Of a stretch of 64,000 bases of DNA, positions 33,870 to 46,739 are shown one piece after another. Position numbers and translations under genes: made by a program. The DNA comes from Telmatactis stephensoni. Its lineage: Eukaryota > Cnidaria > Anthozoa > Actiniaria > Isophelliidae. The notes beneath the pieces are model-generated. The model was not told where the DNA came from. It was given only the letters and a program-made list of their open reading frames with translations, and searched no databases. Numbering within the stretch: the stretch's first letter is position 1; the number at the start of each line of letters is the position of its first letter. The stretch is taken from contig JALIZF010001344.1 of NCBI GenBank assembly GCA_029948255.1, positions 124,001-188,000 of the forward strand, in the 5' to 3' direction.

Positions 33870-35100
33870 TTACATAAACAGGAATAGCTTTATTGAAAGA
33901 GACTCAACTTTTTTGTTCCAATGCTGTAAAATAGCAAGGCAATGGGTCATTATGTTTAATGCCACTGTATTTTTGGATTTACCATACAGAGATCCAACGT
34001 CATTATTAAAAGCAAGGGTTTTGAATCTGCCAAATTGTGTAGGTTCATTACAAACAGCGATGATTTTTTATACCCATGACAAACTACCCGCTACAAACCA
34101 CCTGCATCCACGACATTGAACACGCAACCCACGACCACGACGATTAGTCAAACTCCTTATCGTGCATGTGTTACATTTAATTAATTCAAACAGAGCAAAG
34201 ATCGTATAATTGATCAACACAGTGTTATTATATCTCTGATGTGGAAATTAAGTATGAATCGATTCAATTTGTTCAATTTTTGAAGAGAAAAAAAGGAGGA
34301 GTATTTCCCAACAGCGCATTGTCGATCGTCAACAGTAAAGAATAAAACTGACGAATAACTAAAAAAGGAAGTCTTAATATAGCTACTGATCAATATATAG
34401 TTTGTAGGTATAAGTTACGTAATTTTGTACATTGAATAACTACTGCAAAAGGTTCAAACTTTTCGGCTGTTGGACACAGAGTATTTTAGAATCTACATCT
34501 GACAGTTGCTAAGTGGGTCAAAAATTTCCAGCTCCAAATTCAACTTTGCTATAGAGAACCAAGCTCTAACAGCAATTCTGCTTGCAATTCGTGGCACTCA
34601 TCATCAAGAGCTGGACCATCTTATCAAAACCCTAATGGTTGATTTCTAAAAAAATTTTTTTTTTAATTGATTGTCAGACATGGAGTTATTTGGAAACTCT
34701 AACCGACTGTCATACACGGAGACACTTTTTTATTACTATTTAACTGACTATTTAAAAATTCATTTAAATGCTCTACAGGTGGACCCAATCTTAATGTTTG
34801 TGTTTGTAATTTGTGAGAATTTTATTGACTTAAATGAAAAACTCATGATTTAAATAAAATTTATTTTTGGGCTTCCTGTGGTCATTATTATCGGTCATTG
34901 ATTTATTGATTTATATTTTTTCGTCTTCAAATGAAAACTCGCTATTTCATTAAAATATATTGTTTGGGCTTTCTGTGGTCATTTCAGTCAATCCACAAGT
35001 TAGTTGCAATTGCGGATTGATTCTGTGAATTCAGGAATTGATAAAAGCTTCCAAATTCATTTTCTGACGATTCTGCAAGGCTCATACCCTCCTAATTCAG
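33870..35100. other. No gene; partial duplication
   Basis: A block containing GGGCTTYCTGTGGTCATT appears at 34868 and 34965. Otherwise AT-rich, non-coding. Confidence 0.4.
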
Positions 35101-35109
35101 TGTGCAAAT

Positions 35110-36905
35110 CATGAAGCATTTGTTTCTAGTGAGCTCTCCTCACTACACAAGAAAGAGGTCATTGTGTCTTGCACTCATAAACGGAGTGAATTTATTTCAC
35201 CTATTTTTACAGTACCTATAAAGGATGGTAATATAAGACTCATTCTTAATCTTAAACAATTTAATCTGTACGTTAGAAATTTTGATTTTAAAATGGAATC
35301 CATACACAACATTTTGGGTCTTGTGACACCAAAATGTTGGATGGCATCTCTAGATCTTAAAGATGCCTATTACAGTGTGCTCATCCACCCTGATTTTCAA
35401 AAGTACCCTTTATAAGTACAGAGTTTTTCCTAATGGCATTTCTGTTTGCCCCAGAAAGTTTGCCAAATTAATGAAACTACAACTTGCCCATCTCAGGCTG
35501 TAAGAACATGTAATAGCAGGCTATATTGATGATTTATATTTGCAAGATTTGAAACATTAAGATTTATATTATGAAGACTGTATTCATAATGTCATTGATA
35601 CTATTTTTTGAAAATCTTGGGCTGGTCATATACCCAGAAAAGTCCTCAATAATTTCCAAACAAAACATTGTTTTCCTAGGATTTGTTATTGACTCTATCA
35701 ACACGAGAGTCTGTCGTACAGAAGAAAAGAAAGCTAAGCTCAAAGAATTCCTAGTTAATGCTAGAGAACATGCTGTTTTACTAAAAATTCGAGATGTTGC
35801 CCAGGTCATAGATCACATGATATCCAGCTTTCCAGCTATAAGATATGGTGCCCTGTACTACAGGAACTTAGGGATGGATAAATCCCGAGCTTTAAAAATT
35901 CCTAAAGGAAATGTTGAGGCCAGCATGTCAATTTCGCCCAGGGGTGTCAATGAATTCAGCTGGTGGATTAATAATCTAGACAACAGTTTTGATTATATTG
36001 AACAGCCTACAGTTGATATAACCCTATACTCTGATGCTTCCACTCAAGGATGGGGGGGGGGGGGGGGTGGCAGGTATGAATAACATCAATACTGGAGGCA
36101 GGTGGTCTCCTTTAGAAAGTAGTTACCATATCAATTGTCTTGAATTACTTGCAGCATTTTTCGCACTTAAATGCTTCAAGACTTGCCTTCCGAGGAAGCA
36201 TGTACAGTTAATGGTTGATAACACCACTGCAGTTGGAGTTAACAATATGGGTGAACTGTGCAATAACATCGCTTTGGATATTCTGTATTGAACAACAAGT
36301 GGTCTGGCTTTCTGCTGCCCACATCCCAGGTACTGAGAATAAGGAGTTAGCAGATAGAGAGTCAAGGAATTTTCAGTGTCAGGATTCTGAATGGATGTTA
36401 AATCCTATGATGGATCTGACAAGCAAATTATACAGTTGTGATTTATAATCATTGGGCTATGCACTTAAGTGCCTCAGCATAGACTTGTTTGCCAACAGAT
36501 TAAACAAGCAGTTCCCAATCTACTGCTCACACAGACCAGACCCTAAAGCATCAATCATTATTGCCTTCTCTATCTCATGGTCTGATAAACAATTTTGATT
36601 TCCTCTATTTAGCTGTGTTTTGACTCCAAAAAGTCAGAAAGGACAGGACAAAGGAATTCTAGACGCTCCACAGTGGCTAACACAGTTGTGGTACCAAGTT
36701 CTGATGTCCCTTCAGATTTGTTCTCCAGTTGTACTGCGACCATCCAGAGATCTTTTTCAGTTGCCAGCTGTCCCACAGATGGCTCATCAACTGCACTAAA
36801 AGGTGAGCCTTCTTATTTGTCTACTGTCAGGAAAAAAACTCTTAGGGACCCTTTACATGGAGAAACGTCCCTAGTAGAAGGGTTACCCTACCATCAGGGT
36901 CACCC
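35110..36905 (+). pseudogene. DIRS-type retrotransposon, polymerase to recombinase
   Basis: Collinear fragments: FISPIFTVPIKDGNIRLILN, MASLDLKDAYYSVLIHPDFQ, GYIDDLYLQ (catalytic box), FENLGLVIYPEKSSII, NIVFLGFVIDSI, IRDVAQVIDHMISSFPAIRY, YSDASTQGWGG (RNase H), HINCLELLAAFFALK, AHIPGTENKELADRESRNF and IDLFANRLNKQFPIYCSHRP with HPGRAIISL. This is the polymerase-RNase H-linker layout of DIRS elements, which integrate with a tyrosine recombinase; only its doubtful start is left. A poly-G run at 36050-36067 and several stops break the frame. Inactive. Confidence 0.8.
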
Positions 36906-36943
36906 TGGCCGAGCCATCATTTCCCTGATTTCCAAGTAAATCA

Positions 36944-37970
36944 ATGCCAAGCATTTACATGAGATACTTTACTGAACAAGTTAACGTTGATAAAACTGCG
37001 CAAAAAAAGTCAGAAAAGTGGAAGAAATCTCCAATGATAGAATCCCTAATAAATGCAATTTCAGAGTACAAAAGCAACTGTGAATTCAAGACAATATATT
37101 TCAGTGATGATAAAGTTCAGATGTACACAGAGGTCCAAAAATCAATGGCTCGCATACATCCCAGTGATTTTGGCCCCATAGAATCCCAACCACCAGAGCA
37201 TTCAGTTAATGATATTCCAAAAGAGGAATATGATAAATATATGGAGAAAAGAGAATTAGCCAATATTCGACTCGGGTCATAGTCAAGTGAAGGAGAAAAA
37301 GGCTATTCAACAAGATTACTCGAAAGTGGTCATATCCGGTAGTGGTAGTGGAAAGATTGTCCTCGAGTATAAAGATACTATGATACTATTATGGTATTAT
37401 GATATTATGATATTATGCACAACTCTGGGGAGTTCCCCTTTGACAGAGCCTCTATCTTGTGGAGTTGATAGTTCTAGTCTGTTTGTTGATGGAGAGGAAA
37501 ATACGGATCTTCTGGAAACATTGGCAGATGATGAAAGAAGTATCAATGACCATGTGCCTTCAGAACATCAAAGCCATGTTGATAAAAGTCAAAAGTTGAG
37601 TGAAGAACAGAGCTCTACGTCGACTTTGAATGATTATGAGGGAGAGGACAGTAGCCCAATAAGTTGAAAAGATACAACTACAAATACAAAGAGAAAAAAG
37701 AAAAGTTTCAGGTTCAAAGGTGCCTCAGCTGATTGACAATAACCGTAAAAAGTTCATCTGCAGCCCAAAGAGATCAGAAACTTCTTGATTCAGCTAAAGA
37801 AGACACAGTCATGCGTAAAGAAATGTTTCAATGCTTTAAAGAATCCTCTACAACCACAGCCTGTGCTATTGAAAGTATGTATGAAACTCTGAAGTCATTG
37901 TCACAGGGGATTACACAGAGGATGACTCTACTTGCCACAACCTTTCCAAGCTCCACAAGTACCACATAAT
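36944..37970 (+). pseudogene. Broken transposon-type DNA-binding protein gene
   Basis: Three adjacent open pieces read as one protein split by frame changes: ATG at 36944 (EQVNVDKTAQKKSEKWKKSP...), KAIQQDYSKVVISGSGSGK..., and a helical C-terminus (AAQRDQKLLDSAKEDTVMRK...). A microsatellite of ATGATATTATG units expanded at 37376-37412, inside the coding part. The acidic middle (DGEENTDLLETLADDE) and basic stretches suggest a transposon accessory DNA-binding protein, but I cannot name the family. Confidence 0.4.
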
Positions 37971-38627
37971 AATTATTATCCTCATATGTTAACAGCACAA
38001 GCAAACATGCATCAAGATATGCCTCATATGTCACACCTACAAGATAACAATTATTTCCAGCTTTAATGTTTGTTTACTGATAACACTTGACAGAGTTTTA
38101 GGACTGGTATTGTTTCCTTTATCGCACGCCCAACAAGAATTCGGCCATCGTTTTCAAAGGACTCCAATTTATTTCGGTAATAGGGACATTAAGATTGAGG
38201 TTTTTAGGCATTTCCCGCAAACCTCAAACGTCAAGATGTCACGTGAACTTGTGCTTGCCGTCACGTTTGCCGTTCGCCGTTCACGTTTTTACGTCAGGAG
38301 CACTCTCTAGAGGTAAGTGGTTTCCCGCATAGTTTTTTTGCTACTTAATTGTTGTAAACTCGCGTTTAGGGCACACAGAAAGTTTTTACTATATCTTGAC
38401 GATTTGATTTGATAATTTTTCTGTATTTTTTAGTCAATTAGCTTGCGAATTTTAGCAACTTTCAGAATGAATGAAAAAGCAAACATGGCGGCCTTCATTG
38501 CACGTGTTCAAACTAACAGAAAACGACTTTTTCTTGGATACTTTTTCGCAGTAGATACCAAACAGAGGCTATCTGCATTTTACCTCACCTTGAACCTTTC
38601 ATTTATTTAATTTTTAGATGCCTTTCC

Positions 38628-40069
38628 GTTGGCCATTACCTTCAAGATATCTGTCTTTGTAAAGAGGTGCTAGGGAAAAACCCTGGCTCCCCATCAGACT
38701 GGGAAGAAATAGCCAAGACTTTAAGTACTCAATTTAGTGATAAAGATAAAGTCGTTGTAATTAAGGGAAGAGGTTGTAGGGAAAGACTGGATCGTTTACT
38801 GGATAAATACAAACAAGAAGACAAAAAGGCTTTGAAAAAGTAAGCTTAATTCGAGTCAACTTTGTTCTTTTGATTTGTTAAGCTTATGTATGTACTTTTA
38901 AATATGTCTTTATAAGACTGTGGGATTGCCCTGCTGAGGATGACTCCAAACTTCTTAGATTTTCATGTAATCTAAAAGCTGAACTATTGTTATTTTTGAG
39001 TCTCAATAAAGTGTATGATGTTTCCAGATCAGGAACAGAAGAGGAATACACAGAACTTGAGCAATTACTACATGATATATCTACATATAAATGAGATATG
39101 CAAGAGCTCAAAAACAAACAACTTCTTGAAAGGGAGAAAAAAAAAGCAAAAAGAAAAGGAAGACAAGGAAAAGGGGCTAGAGATGAGAGCGGCAGCTTTA
39201 TCTGGAATAGCTAGTAAGATTAATATTTGTAATTGGCTGGATTTATGTAAATTGCAGATTAAAGATTTGTCTTTGATTCTAATTCAGTGTTTTAATTCTA
39301 TGAATAATGCTGTTTCAGAGAGAAAACAAGAGAGTGATGAGAGTGCAGGATCTGAATCTGATAGTGATGATAGTTCTAGCACCCCATCAACAGGTGAGTT
39401 ATATGTACCAGTAAGTGTTTTCAAAGAGTAGCCATGATAGCTAGAGTGATTATATTTAATCGATGAAAGAAAGTTGACTGACTACTGAGTACTAGTAGAT
39501 AATGAACAATAGAAAACAATGGGTTTAAGAGTCTACTAAGTACCAACTATTGTGAACTTTTTTCCCCAGATAAACTAAATCACTCAAAAATATTTGTAAA
39601 ACTAGTGTAATACTTACTGACCACGCACACATAAACAACTATAGACCCCTTGCACATGATGTTACAGCAGCTCAATCTGGGGAACAAAACAAAAGACTTT
39701 TGCTCTCTTGAGAGAATCAATATGTTTTATCCTCCAGATGGAGCTGCATTCCGACGTGGTGCAAGGTGTCTATAACAGCCTTGCATAGCCTTGCAACACT
39801 CTAAATATCTGCTTTTTTACATATCAGTAACAAAAGGCAAGGCCACTAGAAAGAGGGCAACAAGACTTAGTGCAGTTCAACTTCTTGAGAAAAAATACGA
39901 GAGAAAGGCAGACCTTAAAGAACAGGAACTAGAGATCAGATCAAAAGAGTTAGAGCTACAAAAGCAGAAATATGAAGATGAAGCAGCTGAGAGAAAGGAA
40001 AAACCGAAAATAGAGATGGAGGAGAGAAGGGCATTTCTTTATCTTCTAAAAAATAAGTGTTTGCCTTGA
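38628..40069 (+). pseudogene. Harbinger Myb/SANT-like DNA-binding protein
   Basis: Exons 38628-38839, 39028 to about 39210 and 39828-40069. The first has KEVLGKNPGSPSDWEEIAK and GRGCRERLDRLLDKYKQED, a SANT/Myb-like trihelix. The second continues SGTEEEYTELEQLLHDI and then meets an in-frame TGA. The last ends in a long charged coiled coil (RKRATRLSAVQLLEKKYERK ... RRAFLYLLK). In active Harbingers this protein helps the transposase reach the nucleus and the TIRs. The stop marks decay. Confidence 0.7.
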
Positions 40070-40074
40070 AAGTA

Positions 40075-40720
40075 CCATGCATAGAGACACTCATAGTTAA
40101 ATTGCAATGTGTTCTATGAGTTCTTACAGTTTAAGCAGTTACAGTTTAATTTTTCCTGATTCATTCTATCTTTATAATTGAAATATTATCATTTGCTCTG
40201 AGGAAATAAGCTTAACAAATTTTAATGTGTAGTTTAAGGTTGACACCAAAATGTAGCAAACTGTCTCATAAGATATTTATTATTGATATCTATTATTGAT
40301 ATTTATTATTTATTATTGAAGCTATGTGTCCAATTGTTTTGTCTACCCAGTAGAGTGCATGTACTTAATCCGTGTAACAAATACTACTAATTACTACTAA
40401 ATAGTGTTGATTAGACAATAGGAAACAAAGGAATGCAGACCATAATTTACTACTATTATATAATATTTATGTTTCACAGATTAAGTGCATGCACTCTTGA
40501 AGTTCATGAAAGAAAAGTCGTAACAACTTGCATATTTAATTCATTTGTCATATTTGGAACCAGTTTGAAGTTCATGAAGGAAAAGTTGTAACAACTGCAC
40601 AGATTTATTTATTTATGATATTTGGAACCAGTTATGTTGTTTTGGTTTGTATGCATTTGTTGTTAAAAAAAATTTCAAATGCACTTCACAGTCAAATACA
40701 TAACTGTTGACAACTTAAAA
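40075..40720. other. Spacer between the two Harbinger genes
   Basis: AT-rich; contains a duplicated phrase GTTCATGRARGAAAAGT at about 40501 and 40570. Confidence 0.5.
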
Positions 40721-40726
40721 ATATAC

Positions 40727-42250
40727 TTATGTGTTAGATAGGTACGACTCTAGTGATGGAGGTTCCAATCCAAAATAGGAACTTGTAAGTGAACTATATA
40801 GGCAAGTGTGGCAGTTAGTCAAAATTGCTCCAACTGCATAATACTTTCCCACTGGTTGCAAAAGAATGTTTTGGTTTCTGTGAAAATCTAAGAAAGCAAA
40901 ATACTGAGAAATTTTGCCAAATGCCCATTCCACACTTATGCGGACTTTACTCATATCGCTGTTGAATTGGTGTTCCATTGGAGTTAGTTGTGCTCCGCCA
41001 AATGGAGATATGATATGTCGTGATACTCCATATGCTGGATCGCCATAAACAACATATGGATCACCATTAGGCTTTGTAATCCTCTCAAGCTGTGCTAGTA
41101 AGTTGCTGACACCGAGCATAAAGGCATCGATTGGTCGATTGGTCCATAGAGATGAGCTATAAGCCCATTAGGAGCATTCACACACTATTAATGAAAAAAA
41201 AATTGTAGAAAAATCACATTTCACTAGTGTCCAATTATTTGAACACTGCATTTTAAATAGAACTATTTATGTGCTGCATTCCAAACAATCAGAAACAAAT
41301 AACAATTTGAATGATTGATCGTATACATTACAGATTGCATTTATAATTGCAGAAAGAAGTGCAATTATCCAATAGTTAAATGTTACACACCTGAAATTTA
41401 ATACAATGAACTCTCTTGTGTCCACTAAACATAATTCTCTGATTACGCACAGGTCTGCTGATCGAGTAGTCCCATCTATAAAACCCCAACACTGGTTCAG
41501 TGGGGCTCCCTTCTGATGTATGATGTGAGCAAAATGTGCTGGATCTAGCCATATTAAGTTCAGATCACTTAGGAGGTGATTGAAACGAGTATATATGTCA
41601 TCCACAATCTACAAAAGTTAAAACACTGTCACTGTCATTATTAAAACAAAAAAGTATAAAAAATGTTTACCATATTAAAAACCATGCTTAATTCAGGCTC
41701 AGACCTGCCAAAAATGTTAACCAGGTCACACCATCTGTTTGGGTAAGTTAGTCTCCGTAGCATTATCATTAAAGCTTCCATTCCCGTGAAGCTTGAGCCC
41801 TGATGACATATGTAAACTGGAGGTATTTCTAATGCTTCAAGAAGGCGAGCCATATTGTGTTTTTCAAATCTGGAAGGTGGTCATGAGTCATTCATTAATA
41901 GAAATGCCAATAAAACATTCTACATTTTGTGCATACAAAACATTAAATGTTACCTAAACAGTTCTTCACATTCGACTTCGCTAATGTCCGCCAGGTTTAG
42001 TTTTTCCCCAAGGTTACGCTTTTCTCCAAACACTGTTTTGAGGAACAACACATCAAGATCTTCATCATCACTTGAGTCTGAATTTGAACTGCTATTTTCA
42101 TGCAACATAACAAAGAGGACATCTCTCAGTTCTCTTCTATAATCACACAAAAACAAATTTAGCATACTACGGATGAGATAAAACAAAAAAATATGGGCAA
42201 AGAATGAAGTAGAGTAGATAAAAACACTTTTACCTTCTAGCTGCCGCCAT
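40727..42250 (-). pseudogene. Harbinger DDE transposase, five exons
   Basis: Minus-strand exons 42234-42250 (ATG GCG GCA..), 41954-42138 (acidic start ..SDSSDDEDLDVLFLKT..), 41671-41879 (LRRLTYPNRWCDLVNIFGRS), 41401-41608 (QCWGFIDGTTR then, shifted, RPVRNQRIMFSGHKRVHCIK) and 40727-41184 (VVYGDPAYGVSRHII, RISVEWAFGKISQYF). The catalytic acids are D in GFIDGT, D in YGDPAYG and E in VEWAFG. One frameshift follows GTTR; a second, with an 8-bp repeat GACCAATC, precedes the last domain. Splice sites are good, so the decay is young. Confidence 0.8.
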
Positions 42251-42726
42251 CTTGATTTTTAAAAACTCCCATGGTACTTCGCGCTAAGAAATTCGTGAAT
42301 CTTAAACGAACACACAGGAATACCACGAACGTCAAACCTCAAACCTCAAACCACGGTTTGCCATTTGCGGTGAATTTGGAAAACATCAATCTTAAGGTCT
42401 CTAATGAGTCTTTCGAAACCCGGTGGCTCCTTTTACTATCGTGATAAGGAAGGCAATGTCCGTCGTTCAAGCGATATTTGATCAGTAATTACGCTAATTA
42501 GTACTATGACGTCATCGTTACATGAACAACTTACAGATTTTTCATACACAACGAAACACTCCCCCCACCTTGAAAGATATTGACATTGATTTACATTCTT
42601 TTATTTGGCATTTGATTAAACTTGAGTCCTTAATTTTATGATTTTATTCCGTTTTACTGTTTCCAAGTTTACCACCCTCTCACTTGTCCACTGGTACGAC
42701 GATGACAAGTCGTTGAACGGGTCTCT

Positions 42727-44059
42727 CTACAGTTGTTTAGCCTTTGCCGACATAGTGTTTGGCTTGATCGTCTGGTCTTGGATTTTTATACTGTAGTTTG
42801 ACCTTTCGGACTTTATTATCATTTCCCGGATAAACTTCTGGTTGGAGTCTTGAATCAGTACTATGTCTCCTACTTGAACATTGCGGTGTGCTGTGTGCCA
42901 TTTTTGTTCAGTCAACAGGCTTGGGAAAAAGTCACAGGTCCATTTCTTCCAGAAAGCATTAACAATGTTTTGGATGAACTCATATCTCCTGCGAGGGTTT
43001 TTGGTCTCACGGAAGGGTCCACTTGGAACTCGGGATGTTGAACGCCCAAGAAACAGATCGTTGGGACAGAGATATGTACTGTGTTCCGGTGATGGTGGGT
43101 GTCGACCAATGGGTCTCTCATTGACAAGATTTGCGTCTTCAAAACAAACCGTTTGAAGCTCAGAAAATGTCAACACATTCTGTCTGATGGCTATGTTTAT
43201 TGCTCTTTTTACAGATTTGACGAGGGCCTCTGATATTCCGTTCTGCCACGGGGCATCCGCAGGGGCAAAGTCCCATTGCAGTCCTTCATTTACGCCAAAC
43301 TGTTGCAGCTCATCCCAGTTCCAACCCTTCACTGCGTCTTTTAGCTCTTCCTTCACTACAACGAGCTGTGGCCCATTGTCAGCATATAGCTTTCTGAGGC
43401 ATACAAATAGCCTTAGTATATAGCATATAGCATATAGTATATAGTATATAGTATATAGTATATAGTATATAGTATATAGTATATAGTATATAGTATATAG
43501 TATATAGTATATAGTATATAGTATATAGTATATAGTATATAGTATATAGTATATAGTATATAGTATATAGTATATAGTATATAGTATATAGTATATAGTA
43601 TATAGTATATAGTATATAGTATATAGTATATAGTATATAGTATATAGCATATAGCTTTCTGAGGCATACAAATAGCCTTAGTACCAACAAGAATTTATCA
43701 GTGCTGTAGTCCAGAGCCACATCTACGTGGACTGCTCGCGTGCTCATACAGTTAAAAATAACTCCATAGCATTTCCCGTGAGTGTGCTTTTTCACTTCGT
43801 CTCTTATCTTGAACGATCCGAATAAGTCGATAGCGGTGTTGTACCAAGGCGGAGAAGGCTTTAACTGTTCCTCGGGTAACTGACCCACTGCTTGCGTGTT
43901 ACATTGCTTGTCGATTTTTTTCCAGAGCACGCAGTTATAACGTATTAATCTAACAATTTGATGTAGCTTTGTTCTCCAAACTCGTGAACGTATCTTGCTG
44001 ATAGTCGTAGATACACCGTGATGGCTTGTTGTGAATATGTTGCACGTACAGTTGGGCAA
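42727..44059 (-). pseudogene. BEL/Pao integrase, split by satellite DNA
   Basis: The minus strand encodes the zinc-binding and core regions (CNTQAVGQLPEEQLKPSPPW, YNTAIDLFGSFKI, GVIFNCMSTRAVHVDVALDY) and, after the satellite at 43416-43650, DNGPQL, WDFAPADAPWQNGISEALVK and the C-terminal RNVQVGDIVLIQDSN. The catalytic acids D (TAIDLFG), D (ADNGPQ) and E (GISEALVK) are visible. The satellite lies between the first and second catalytic positions and also duplicates a 36-bp stretch of coding sequence. Inactive. Confidence 0.8.
43416..43650. repeat. 7-bp satellite (TATAGTA)n
   Basis: About 33 copies of a 7-bp unit. CATATAGCTTTCTGAGGCAT and the rest of a 36-bp phrase lie on both sides (43384-43419 and 43647-43682), so the array appears to have grown from a tandem duplication there. 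Confidence 0.97.
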
Positions 44060-44331
44060 GCGGGTGTAAGTGAGGTACCAAGGGTAGCTCTTGTTTGCTA
44101 TAGCTCATCTCCATCCATCTTTGGGTCCTACCTCCAACTACTATTAATCAATCCTTACGCATTTTTGGGCATAATCGTTTGTACTTTCCCTTCTTAGCAT
44201 CAATGAGCAGAGTTTTCTGGGAGTTTTTGATAGTACTTGTGAATGCCAATCCTCTCCGTAAGTGTATCTGTAATCTCGACATTTGTTACCATGAGTGCCT
44301 TTCGTTGGTCCTGAAATATCGGAGTCGATTC

Positions 44332-45405
44332 TTAAGACACCTTGTCAATTGGCCAGTCAACTTTTAAGAAATCAGGGCCGCTTTGCCATGGATTATCAAC
44401 GTTGATTTCATGCGGTCTCTTTCCACGAGTGATCCAATCTGCAATGTTATTTTCACTCTCTATCCAATGCCAGTCCTCAGGATTTGTTCCTTCTTGAATC
44501 TCGCCAATACAAGTAGCAGCAAATGTGTTGAATCCGTACGATTTCTTCTTTATCATGCCATATACTATCTGCGAGTCAATGAAATGATAGTACTTGTCAA
44601 ACTGGTATCTGGACTCCTTTTCAAGAAATACTCTGAGTCTCTTACTCAAAACTGCGCCACACAGCTCTACTTTGTCGATGGATATCTTTCAGTTCGGAGA
44701 AAGTCGATTTTTCGACATTATTAATTTCCTGCGAAAAACTTTGCCAGGTAGCTCCCATCTTGCGTATGCGCATGCGCCATAAGAACTGTCAGAACCGTCA
44801 CTGAAAATCACTAAAATAGGGTTTTCAGTTGCGTTAGCAGGTTTGACGCATCTGCCGAAGGTTATCTTCTCCATATTAGCCAGGTCCTTAAAAATGAGAT
44901 CCAATTCTTTCTGCTCTCTTCTGGGGTAGGATCGTCCCAGCCCAACTCTGACGCGCTTGTCCAAAGGTGCCTCATAAGAATCTCTGCTTTGACTGTGTAA
45001 GGCGCTGCCATACCTAAGGGATCGTAAATTCGATTGATCTGCGACAATATCATCCTCTTTGTTAGCATCTCTGGGACTTTGGAAGGGATTGTTACAGGCT
45101 GCTGGTTTGCAGCATTCCTTCCACGCCTCTTGGGCTGGAAGTTCAACCACACTTTGATTCGTACTTTGAAATCGAACCAGTATGCCTAATAAGTTGTTCA
45201 ATAGGTCAGGTCCTTTAGCCCAGTAGTCGTTTAGCACATGGCCCATGTAGTTGGCACTGCTATTAAAAACAATCCTCATCGGTGTTGACTTGGAGTCTGG
45301 TTTCAGGACTTCATGATGAGAGATGTAGTGAACAGGTCCTGTATATTCATCTAATTCTGCTTTAGTAAGTTTGCGAGCTACTTCCTGTTCGATCACGTCT
45401 TCCAT
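44332..45405 (-). pseudogene. BEL/Pao reverse transcriptase and RNase H
   Basis: Minus-strand pieces: VHYISHHEVLKPDSKSTPMR, IVFNSSANYMGHVLNDYWAK and GPDLLNNLLGILVRF (fingers), then a jump to RMILSQINRIYDPLGMAAPY (connection), ILVIFSDGSDSSYGACAYAR (RNase H), FIDSQIVYGMIKKK, WHWIESENNIADWITRGKRP and NPWQSGPDFL. The YxDD polymerase box between VRF and the connection domain is missing, so an internal deletion removed the active site. Several frame changes. Confidence 0.8.
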
Positions 45406-45764
45406 CTGTTGCTGATATACCTTTGCATGTTATGGGTTTCGTTTTTCGTTTTTCGTAGAGATGAGCCTGCCCATGGCTGCTAGTCTGTTGTCCGGCAGAT
45501 CTGAGGGATCTTTGATCCAGGGATATTCGGTTGTCCACGCATTACTGTTGTCATAGTAATCAAAGTTTTTCTCTATTAACTCCAGTTCTCGTTCCTCTTT
45601 AAGAGTATAATGTTTGCTGCCAGGAGGGCATTTGCCGCATTTGCATCCTCCACATCGTGGAGTGCACTCAATGCCTAGGTTTTCTAGTTTATAGAAGTCC
45701 TATATGCTGATCTTTTCGACGTAGTGAGCTCAAGCATCAGTGATATGACGAGCGTGTAATTCTC

Positions 45765-46633
45765 TTATGGAGAGATGCAAACCCCCAAGCATCGACCAAA
45801 CTGATTCTTGAGTAGCTGCAAATGGCCTACAAGTTGTTCAATCTGAGGTTGAATTTCGGCGTACTTGCACCCGATCAAGACGTCTACACTTCCTTTTGGA
45901 CGGGTAATTTCCTCATTTATAATGCCTTTGAATAAGCGTATGACTCTATCCAAGTTTACTTCTTTGATGTCGGATGTTATCTTGTCAAGACCATAGACTT
46001 CAAGTTCAATGAGATGTCCTTGCATGTCTACAAGAGGCAGTTTGTATCACTCTGAAGTGGTTTTATCATTTTTCCCCCAACTGTGACGATTACCTTGGTT
46101 CCTTTGAGTTTTAGCTCATTCGCCTTCTCTCTAGTGATGATTGGCTGACTAGCTGACTAGCTGATTGTTGCGGCACTGTCCCATAATACATTGACAAATC
46201 CTTTCTTGGTCTGGATTCTCTGTAGTTGTAGCAGGCAGTTCTCACTTTCGATGCTGTTGCATGAATTGGCTGAGCCGGAGGCACTGTTGTCATTCTTTTC
46301 TTCATGCAGCGACTTATGATGCTTTTGTGTACAGCCGTCTACGCCGCACTCGGATTTTCTTCAACAGTCTCTCAAAAGGTGGCCACGCTTGATGCACGAC
46401 CAGCATGCGCCCTTTTCAGATAACATGGTTTTCCTTTCTTTCGTTGGTTTGGACATGTATAGTTTGCACTCGCTGGTCCAATGCTCGACATTGTCGTGGA
46501 ATGTACACTTAGGGAGTGACGGCGCTTGCATTTTCTCTTTGGTGTCCGCGTGTTCCCTTGCAGTCTGTAGCACCATCATCTTGGCTGAAGGATTACTGGA
46601 AGCCTGAGATCTAAGTGTGGCAGTATCGTACAC
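45765..46633 (-). pseudogene. BEL/Pao gag zinc knuckles and aspartic protease remnant
   Basis: 46361-46633 reads CTFHDNVEHWTSECKLYMS and ACWSCIKRGHLLRDC, the paired knuckles at the end of BEL gag. About 46100-46220 gives VLWDSAATISLVSQSS (protease active site, DSA instead of DSG/DTG) and 45765-46025 gives KGSVDVLIGCKYAEIQPQIE. Stops separate the parts. Confidence 0.65.
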
Positions 46634-46739
46634 GGTGGCTCATTTCTAGTAAGAACTAAATTAGGCTAGGAAACTTGTTTACTTTATCGACAAGTGTTGG
46701 CTGCATTTCTTTGTCAAACTCAGTTCTTCTTTGGATGTC

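Larger units (their letters stand above)
38182..42402. mobile_element. PIF/Harbinger DNA transposon
   Basis: Terminal inverted repeats of about 22 bp (AGGGACATTAAGATTGAGG / AGAGACCTTAAGATTGATG) with AAT on both outer sides (38179-38181 and 42403-42405), fitting a 3-bp target-site duplication. Subterminal GTTTGAGG/CCTCAAAC repeats lie near both ends. It carries a Myb/SANT-like gene on the plus strand and a DDE transposase on the minus strand, the usual two-gene layout. Both genes are damaged (a stop in one, two frameshifts in the other), so it is not autonomous now. Confidence 0.85.

Noticed and set aside
43413..43671. Tyr-Ile-Leu repeat protein
   Set aside because: In-frame translation of the 7-bp satellite; only the flanking integrase parts are real.
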